Assembly (NCBI GenBank): GCA_033297075.1
Contig: MU858189.1
Coordinates: forward strand, 37,132 to 101,131
DNA: 64,000 nucleotides
Source of the DNA: Rhypophila decipiens
Taxonomy: Eukaryota; Ascomycota; Sordariomycetes; Sordariales; Naviculisporaceae
Direction: 5' to 3'
Below are positions 56,953 to 64,000 of this stretch, piece by piece (position 1 is the first letter of the stretch; every line of letters begins with the position of its first letter). The translations under genes were made by a program, and so were the position numbers. The notes below the pieces were generated by a model that ran no database searches, was not told the origin of the DNA, and worked only from the letters and a program-made list of their open reading frames with translations.

Positions 56953-58621
56953 TTAGTTTAAGAAAGCAATATCAGCATAGAGACCAGCTATCTCGGCATG
57001 ATCCCGGTCCCGTACTGTCGGAGAGGAATCCGGCTTCCCTGGACTTGCCAGCCACAATTCTCTTGTTCTCTTAACCTTCTGACCTTCTGTCTCTCCGAGG
57101 TAGCGTGGCGTTAGGAAGCTGCAAAACATGCGAACGGGTCAGTCATCTGGTCACATCATGGTTTGAATGTACCTGTGAGGAAACCATTGTAGTCACCTAC
57201 CTCCAGTGCAAACAGCCAAGCGCAACATCCCGACATATGTCCACATATCGCAGAACCTGGTAATCCGTCTTTTCGCCCCAGATAGGCATCTCTGAGAGCG
57301 CACGATACCACCGCCTGTAGCAGTCTTCCAACATTTCGCCGATCCTGTCAAGAGCTTGCTGCATGGTGAGTTTCTTGGGGTGTAGATTACCATCATCGAC
57401 TTTGGCCGAGGTCCGTTGCAGGACGTTGATTATGTTAAAGTCCACTCCCATTAGTTTGTCCTTTTTGAACGAGGCGATGTCGTTGACCCTATCAAGTGGT
57501 AAGTACCATGCCTACACGTAGGCTTATCACAATGTCCCGATGTGTCTCACTTACAGGATGACCATTTCGGCCGAGATGCGCATTATCTCCTGGACCGAGG
57601 GATGGTTGTAGGCGTGGGTGGGTATGTCTACTCCTTCGGCATATCTACAGATTAATGAGGTTAGATGTATGTACTGGGCCGAAAGAGGGAACAAGATGGA
57701 GGATTCATACTCGCTAATGGGAAAGGCAGGAAATACTCCAATGGTTCGAATTCGAAACTTTAAGTATTCTTCGACGCTTCTGGTGCTCGGGTGACCAGCC
57801 TTGGTGTCCTCGACTTGGAGAAGCAGACCATCGAAGTAATGTTGATGGAGGGACTTGAATCGACTGTAGACGGCTATGGTAATTGAGGATGTCAGCGTCA
57901 CGGATTCGCAATCGATCAGTTCATAACGATCCTGGAGAGCCAAGGGCGAAAGTTTGATTGGACTAACCGGCTGATGAACCCTGCAAAAACAATCCGAGTC
58001 AGTACATGCATCAATACCATCAGAAACCCACCACCGCAGCAACTAACCATCTTGACCCGGTCACAGACTGTCTGCCAGAGGTACCTAATTGGGTTCATGC
58101 CATCCTCCTCCACAACCCGCAAACGCCCATCCATGATATCAGTCATTTGCTTGGTCTCCCACAAGGCAGCGTCAGGATCAGACTTGAGATGTCCCTCGTC
58201 GAACTGGTCGTCAAAGAGGAACACCCAGTGATTGTAGTCAAAGAGGGTACGAAGAGCTTCGGCGTTGGCGGTGGAAGCCCAAGTAGAACAGAGCCACCCA
58301 AGTTCGACGCTCTGGTTCTTGGCCGACCATTTTTCGTCCTTCTTCATGAGCCTAGAGTGTGCATGAGAGCAGGAATCGGTTAGTTGGCTGGGCTTGTATG
58401 ACAGAGGTTCGCCGACAGGGACTGTACCGTCTGATGCGTTCATAGCCCTCCTCTCTGATGGAAGGAAAGTAATGAGGATTGACTCGGAGCTCGGTAGCCA
58501 TGACGGAAGAGAAGAGATCTGGGATACGGATGCACGTCGCCGTGCTAGAACCGCTTGGTAGACTGAGATCGCTTGTCTCAGGGTCTTGTTTTACCGTACA
58601 GGTGGTAGTGAGGGAACTCAT
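56953..58621 (-). CDS. class I terpene synthase
   Basis: Best six-exon model: 58621-58428, 58351-58048, 57931-57711, 57644-57555, 57488-57201 and 57118-56953; all phases agree and give 420 residues. The least certain junction is exon 2 to exon 3. Exon 2 carries the metal motif FDDQFDEG (D112, D113, D116), fitting DDxxD/E. Exon 3 has SVEEYLKFRIRTIG, and exon 5 begins with VNDIASFKKDK, which corresponds to the NSE triad NDxxSxxxE with Asp in place of the final Glu. The end has the RY(F/L)G-type signature HWSFLTPRYLG, spanning the last intron. Such enzymes ionise a prenyl diphosphate (usually FPP) with Mg2+ and cyclise it; the product cannot be read. It is cytosolic, with no prenyltransferase fusion. 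A TATATATA lies about 93 bp upstream, and a tandem TACGTA repeat farther up. Confidence 0.9.
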
Positions 58622-58713
58622 GTTTAGTGTAGGTTGGGTTGTTTGCAACAAACGTGACAATTAAAGACAGAGCGGTCACAGAGTTGTTTTCCTATGGCTT
58701 GGATACGTTCAAG

Positions 58714-58721
58714 TATATATA
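58714..58721 (-). promoter_or_regulatory. TATA box of terpene synthase
   Basis: TATATATA about 93 bp upstream of ATG 58621. Confidence 0.5.
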
Positions 58722-59032
58722 GTCCGGCCAATATTCTCGAGGCGGAATTCAGCCTAGTCCTCAATTGATTATTGTCGTGCCCAGAACAGGAAGTTTAGCG
58801 ACCTAGTTCCCAAGACGTGCGAAAAGCGATGCTTCGTTTAGAGATTAGAACCGGAGATGCCCAGATATGCGGAACTAGAACACGAAGCCTGCGATAGACC
58901 TCTGATGGTCAGATAACGTATAAAATACTTACTTGGCGTTGATATATCGACATTGTCATTGGCCTTGAAAGGTAGTACCGGCTTGTTAACATAACAAAAG
59001 GTGTGACACAACAGAGCGTATCGATGCGTATT

Positions 59033-59066
59033 CGCCTACGTACTGATCCCGCCTACGTATTGGTCC
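59033..59066. repeat. tandem 17-bp repeat with TACGTA palindrome
   Basis: Two adjacent copies, CGCCTACGTACTGATCC and CGCCTACGTATTGGTCC, differing at two positions, about 410-445 bp upstream of the terpene synthase ATG. Each holds the palindrome TACGTA. ATACG strings recur nearby. Confidence 0.7.
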
Positions 59067-60534
59067 TTGGCCACAATTGTGCATGCATTAATACGTCCAG
59101 ATACGCTCAATAGATGGCCACAACTACCTTAACTGTCTTGATCGGTATTAGACCATTTTCATGACGCCGATTCAACTCGGTTACTAGTGACATGGTCCAT
59201 AATGAAACATGAGATAACTATTCGCTTTCACGATACACATAGATGCTTAGCAGCTTTTCGTTGTTTCTAGTGGTATATACATGCTAACAGATGGGGTTCA
59301 AATACATGCGACCTGTTTCTGGCTTCTCAAAATGTTGTCAGGAAGGGCTTCCATCGTCTGTCATATGTCATACCATGGATCTGATACAAGCTGCGTCCGT
59401 CCACCCACGCTAGGTATACGAAGCGGCTTATCAGAACCTAGATAGTGCAACGAGACGCCAGTGGTTTGATGTCCAAAGATTAATGGAGAACCAAAACTAG
59501 TTAGTGATGTATGAAAAACATGTTATTGGGGCTAATGGAATGGTTTCAGGCCGATACGATCAGCCTCGTTGCCACAACGTCCGCAGCTGGGGAAAACCGC
59601 CGGCGAGGAACTCTTCAGACGCATCCGATCGCGGAGTCTGGGCGATTTGAAACCAATCTGTTAGATGACGTTGCCCGTTCAAGGTGTAAAAAGATTTATG
59701 ATCAAACGTCTTGCGCTGAACACAGCGAAGCTTCCTCTCTGAGTTGATTATCGCAGTTAGAACTGAATGGGACAATCGACTGGGGCAAATCGGGAGTCGT
59801 ATTCCTTCTCCCCGTGAGCGAGTATCCGTTTTGGGTAATACTTACCAGTTGGGCTATTCTGTTACATTTGCTTATTGGCCCAGGACGAGGGTATGGCCTT
59901 ATGTAATGCCCATGAGCCATGAATTCTAGCTCGGTAAGCAAACCCGATGTATTAGTCACTGGATTACACGTCAGACGACATGGACTGTAATACCCGCATA
60001 CCTTTCTCTGGGGCAAAAGTAGGAATGTTGAACAATGTCGATAGATCTGGAGGTACAAGCACGGTATATCCTCGGTTCAGGGGCCAGAGACACTCAGCCT
60101 CTCCCAAAGAGCGCGCGAAAGACTCCATCGCATGATCTGAGGATGAGAACTTATGTTAGGATTACATACTACTGATCCAAGGACAAGATAGGAAGCACAA
60201 CCTCGTATTCAACATATGGAAGGGGAATTTACACTGGTAGCCGACATCGAGGTGCCTAGGAATAATGGCATCGTGCCCAGAACGGCGTCATAAGTCTAGG
60301 GTTGGAGTTTTATGCCCAGGATCATGGATGGCATGACGTCTTACTCAATCTCACGGTCAGGGCATCCACTGGACCTGTTCCACAAATGGAAGGTGAGAAC
60401 AATGCCTTGATGTGGGATTTCAGTCAACAATGTTGTCATCAGATACATGCCTGTTTTAGTACCTCAGGTGTGCTTCAGGCTTTCCATGGCTCAACATAAG
60501 ACATGTGTCCACAACGATACAAAGTTTGCTCTAC

Positions 60535-60540
60535 TATAAA
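60535..60540 (+). promoter_or_regulatory. TATA box of DUF4360-like gene
   Basis: TATAAA 144 bp upstream of ATG 60684. Confidence 0.45.
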
Positions 60541-60683
60541 GTGACTGAGCCCAACCGTGGTGCTCTTGCTTGCTCCTACACATCATCGCAAAAAGAAACA
60601 GATTTCCATCGCCCACAACTCCATAGTGTTCCCATCCTGATCTTTGTCTCATAACCACAAAGACTACCTTGTCAGTCTCCAAA

Positions 60684-61295
60684 ATGCGCGGCCTTATCCT
60701 CTTCACCCTCCCCGCCCTGGCCCTGGCAGCGGTCGCCTCTCTCGACCCGCGCCAATCCTCCCGCCGGATCAGAGTCGTCGGCGCCAAGCGACTCGGCGGC
60801 AACGGCTGTCCTCCCGGCTGGTTCCTCTTCAAGCCCAACGAAGAGGACCCCAACGCCACACCCGCCGGCACCCTGGCATTTGGCCAATACGTTGCTTCCG
60901 TCGGACCTCAAGATCCATCCGCCAACCGGGAAAAAACCTGCGAATTCGAAGTAACCTTTGAGTTTCCCCTCGGCTGCACCTCGGGCACCATTCTCGTCCA
61001 ACCTCGCGGGGACGTCACGCTGCAGCCCGGTACCCAGGCGGTCTTTACATCGCAGAACGACATTAGTCCTGGAACCCTCGGTCCGAATCCACCCGATATC
61101 CGATTCACAGAGGACCGTCCTGGGTTTGTCGAGAATTATCTCATCCCTGTTAGGGAGAATGTCCTGGAGAATCAGAGGAATGTTACTTTTACTGCGCGCA
61201 CAAGAATCTTTGTTGTCCAGCCGGGCCCGATTGAGGAGTCGTCGTTTGCGGTGGATAGTTTGGATCTTTCGGTTCTTGGGGCTACTACCTGTTAG
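60684..61295 (+). CDS. secreted DUF4360-like protein
   Basis: An intronless frame of 203 residues from ATG 60684. Residues 1-18 are a signal peptide (LILFTLPALALAAVA). NGCPPGWFLFKPN near 40-52, TLAFGQYVASVGP near 63-75 and KTCEFEVTFEFPLGCTSG near 84-101 match the DUF4360 pattern of secreted fungal beta-sandwich proteins of unknown role. Cysteines are at 42, 86, 98 and the very last residue 203, allowing two disulfides. Two Arg-rich positions after the signal (SSRRIR) may be a processing site. Probably extracellular; an activity is not known for the family. Confidence 0.8.
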   Translation: MRGLILFTLPALALAAVASLDPRQSSRRIRVVGAKRLGGNGCPPGWFLFKPNEEDPNATPAGTLAFGQYVASVGPQDPSANREKTCEFEVTFEFPLGCTSGTILVQPRGDVTLQPGTQAVFTSQNDISPGTLGPNPPDIRFTEDRPGFVENYLIPVRENVLENQRNVTFTARTRIFVVQPGPIEESSFAVDSLDLSVLGATTC

Positions 61296-62295
61296 AATTG
61301 ATGTCCCCGCGGAGGAAAGAGGGCGCTCATTTAAGCCGTTGTGAGGTTTCGCAATTGGACGGCAGGATAGAGACATGGCATGTGTCAGTTGACAACAAAT
61401 AGCCTCGGCTCGGTAGATACATTGTTAAAAAGCCCCCCATTTAACCGGAATTAGTTTGCGCAAAAATTAGATCTTGCAATTGAATCCTTTCATACGACTC
61501 GCAAAGCATGGGGAGCGCGGAATTGCAAAGCACATGGGTTACGAGTACACCGAACGTGTTTCCCCCCTCTGTTTCTTATACCTCCGCCAATAAAGCTTGG
61601 ACGAAGTACTACGTGGATCAGATTAAATCGGGACAGAGAGTAACAAGAGCATACAACTTTCCCTCAAAGATTATTAAATAATTAAAGAAAGTAAAAAGGG
61701 AGAAGCCATAAGTAATATAACTAAAATTTGTTTTAACAAGTAGTTTAATAATCGATTTAACCGCGCAAATACTATTAAGTAATTAGCTTGAAGCATAGTC
61801 TATATCCGTATATTTTAACCATTCAAGTACTCCGCCCTCGTACGAGGTAGTAGCTAAAACAATGCACAATACGGATAACCCCCACAGCTAAAGGGTACGG
61901 CGAACGAGAATCCTGTCACGAACCCCCACCTGTGCGGGGCTGCAAGGCTACTCTGTCTTCTGTAAGAACCTTGTAAGAACCTCGCAGCCTCACCGCTTAC
62001 AGCCTGTAAGACGGCGGCCTTGAAGCCCTGTTCTCCGTCTACGTTAATCAGCCGTGCTGCCAACAAAGGCATTAAGGCAAAGAACAAACGATTATCAAGG
62101 TATGAACGGCCTCGATGAGGATCGAGTCGTCATAAAATGACTTTTACCGCATTGCTGTAATAAGGGCTCAATTAGGTGAAAATGTTAGTATAAAGTAATT
62201 CTTAATTATGAAATAAATCTGACTAGCTTCACCCCAACCGGGGACAAAGTTCATATCTGCCAAGATAGCAAGGGGTGTCAAGCCGACGAGGTTGT
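61296..62295. other. 1-kb gene-free region with AT-rich island
   Basis: 3' flanks of two convergent genes. Includes an AT-rich segment at about 61665-61825. A minus-strand frame at 61854-62087 looks like decayed coding sequence but is unassigned. Confidence 0.4.
61665..61825. other. AT-rich island
   Basis: About 160 bp dominated by A/T (TTATTAAATAATTAAAG, TTTAATAATCGATTTAACC), clearly lower in GC than all neighbours. RIP-degraded repeat remnants look like this in filamentous ascomycetes; no terminal repeats or transposase were recognised. Confidence 0.55.
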
Positions 62296-63457
62296 TCAGT
62301 CAACGTCGGTACATTCCCCATCGCTCTCGAATGCATCGGCAAGATCATGATTTACTTTGACGATTCTTTCTCTCCATGTGATATGGCCTTGTATTGTTAG
62401 ACGATTGTAGCATACGCGATATCCTTGTCGTTTAGCCCCGGTGGTGATCATCTGTGCTGCTTCGCGGTCCCCAAAATTAAGGGCATACCGCAGGGGTGTA
62501 TAGCCACAACCGAGGTCATCATTGAGATCCGCCCCAAGGCTCACAAGCAGGTCGAGGACCTCCCAGTTGCGATTTATAATCGCCAGCCAGATTGGTGAAA
62601 GGCCGGCGTAATTTCGTCCGTGAATGTCGTCCAGACCCCGATCGATGCAAAGCTGCGTCATCTGGGGGCCTCTCACTCCTACCGCGACATGAAAGATGGA
62701 GAGACTTCCGGAGCTGGGTGGGGTGCCAGTGAGATTGGTGGAGGAGGCGCCATAGTCCAAAAGCCTGGCTGCGGTTTCCACATGGCCGTGAATGACTGCC
62801 AGGTACAGAGGCTTCAACATGAAATTGGCGGGGCGAGCTTTGGATAGCTGCCAAGGTTCCGTTGCATCAAGGTCATCCAGGCCTTGTACATTGGGTGGTG
62901 TGTCGACATAAAAGCACGGAGCTTCCAGGTGAGCTCCGTTGTCGACGAGGAGTTTGACTATTTCCACGTTTCCGGATGCCGCCGCGAGATGGAGTGGGAA
63001 AATCAGCTGAGATTTGCAACTATGGGCCGGCATGTTTTGATCAGGCACATGGCGGAAGGGGTCGAACACGACAATATTGGTCATGTTCCCGCGAAAATTA
63101 AAACTGCACTGGCAAAACCGATCACCCCCTGCGACGATTCTTCTAGAATGCGGGAAGCCTAAGCGGCCGAAAGGGAGCAAGGGGCCGGACGGAAAGGGCC
63201 TTCCTATGCCGAGATTTGGGTCGGCTTTGGCGTTCTCGACTAGCTCGCGGACGAGGAGGACGAATCCAGTGCCGCAGGCGTTGAACATTATTTTCCTTGT
63301 CGGTAGTCCACTTTTCTGCCAGGAACTTTCGCCAGTGGAGTCTTGTGCAGGAGTTCAACCATCGGCTTGTCTCTGATAATCTCATCAAGTCCTGCATGCC
63401 AAGATGTCCTGCTATCATCTGGACGATCTCGACAGGTACCGTCCCAACTGAAGCCAT
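62296..63457 (-). pseudogene. F-box plus ankyrin-repeat protein with frameshift
   Basis: Begins at ATG 63457 with an F-box (VPVEIVQMIAGHLGMQDLMRLSETSRWLN, residues about 7-35). Coding potential then moves to another frame at 63285-63297, inside GGAAAATAATG. The new frame continues LVRELVENAKADPNLG, FPLHLAAASGNVEIVKLLVDNGAHLE, FMLKPLYLAVIHGHVETAARLLDYGA, GLSPIWLAIINRNWEVLDLLVSLGADLN and GYTPLRYALNFGDREAAQMI, i.e. four to five ankyrin repeats, to the stop at 62296. One extra base in the A-rich run explains it. A 52-nt intron starting GTTCAA and ending GAG would also restore phase but has poor splice signals and removes good ankyrin sequence. F-box-ankyrin proteins act as SCF ubiquitin-ligase adaptors. 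A sequencing error is possible. Confidence 0.65.
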
Positions 63458-64000
63458 CTTGACTTAGGTTTCGGGCTGTTGAGGGGTTTGTCGGTATCGT
63501 TTGATGGCGACGGTGAGAATCTATTTAGATCAGGCTGTGTTGGGATAAGGTGTGAAGATGTGTGAGGGCGAAAGTATGTAAGAAGCAGGGATTGAGTGAG
63601 ATGTGGTGCAATTTTGGTGGTGTCGAATTTTACCTCGAACGGAAGAGTTGAAATGGGGAAAGGGTTTGTGAAAGCAGCGAGGTTTTTATGTCCCTAATAA
63701 AAGAGCTAGTGATTGAGAAATGTTGTCGTCGCTGAGCAAGGGCCAACAAAAGGCTAGGGTCCTAAACTCAAAACCTTCAATGCATGAGGAAGCACAGGTT
63801 GAGATGAAAGACCGATCCTTTCGTAACAAGTACAGTCGACTTTGCCCGCAAGGCCCTGATCGGAGCCCATCTAGTTACCCATCAGATTGGCCCAAATAAC
63901 TACTAGTTGTAACAACAGCGACATACCACACCACTGAGCCACAAACCCACAAAAGGGCACGATTCTAGAACGGAAGAATCCGCTCTAGGATTGGTATGTA
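63458..64000. other. gene-free right edge
   Basis: Promoter of the F-box gene and further upstream sequence. Nothing else recognised. Confidence 0.4.

Larger units (their letters stand above)
58622..60683. other. 2-kb intergenic region upstream of terpene synthase
   Basis: Divergent promoter space for the terpene synthase and the DUF4360-like gene, containing the 17-bp tandem repeat and two TATA boxes. No open frame with domain content. Confidence 0.4.

Noticed and set aside
60672..61376. 234-codon minus-strand frame
   Set aside because: Antisense shadow of the DUF4360-like gene, which has a signal peptide and conserved cysteines.

Overview
This 64-kb window is nuclear DNA of a filamentous ascomycete (Pezizomycotina; a Sordariomycete is my best guess, not proven). 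The evidence is genes split by short introns (mostly 54-130 nt, GT..AG, several with CTAAC/CTGAC-like branch sites), roughly balanced base composition, two eukaryotic tRNA genes, and fungal-specific families: a Zn2Cys6 regulator, a PDR-type ABC transporter, DUF3433 membrane proteins, a DMATS prenyltransferase, a NACHT-ankyrin protein and an Hce2-like secreted protein. There are no operons, CRISPR arrays or phage genes.

Layout. 0.5-12.4 kb (all minus strand): FAD-linked oxidoreductase, an unrecognised Cys/Thr-rich protein, a full-length PDR-type ABC exporter, and a secreted glucose/sorbosone dehydrogenase-like beta-propeller. 14.6-17.4 kb (plus): a DMATS-type aromatic prenyltransferase and a small DUF7587-like protein. 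18.3-31 kb: a polytopic membrane protein, then two head-to-head DUF3433 membrane-protein genes. The minus-strand copy is broken by nonsense codons and frame changes, the plus-strand copy is intact, and a 93-residue Kex2-type secreted peptide with ten cysteines lies between them. 31.8-37.1 kb: secreted lactonase-fold propeller, FAD monooxygenase and a Zn2Cys6 regulator. 38.5-41.4 kb: tRNA-Asn and a disordered KEN-box protein. 44-49.9 kb: Hce2-like secreted protein and a NACHT-ankyrin (NLR-like) gene whose last repeats are out of frame. 50.8-56.3 kb: a housekeeping block of thymidylate kinase, GTP cyclohydrolase I, TAF11 and tRNA-Cys. 57-61.3 kb: class I terpene synthase and a secreted DUF4360-like protein. 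61.6-63.5 kb: an AT-rich island beside an F-box-ankyrin gene that also carries a frameshift.

How the genes fit together. The dTMP kinase, GTP cyclohydrolase, TAF11, tRNA and KEN-box genes form a conserved-looking core. Around it lies accessory material: specialised-metabolism enzymes (BBE-like oxidase, DMATS, monooxygenase with adjacent regulator, terpene synthase, exporter), secreted cysteine-containing proteins, and fast-evolving genes of recognition or membrane type. Three of the latter show disrupted reading frames, which points to local gene decay. The metabolic genes are too scattered to call one biosynthetic cluster. The most interesting locus is the mirror-image DUF3433 pair enclosing the cysteine-rich peptide.
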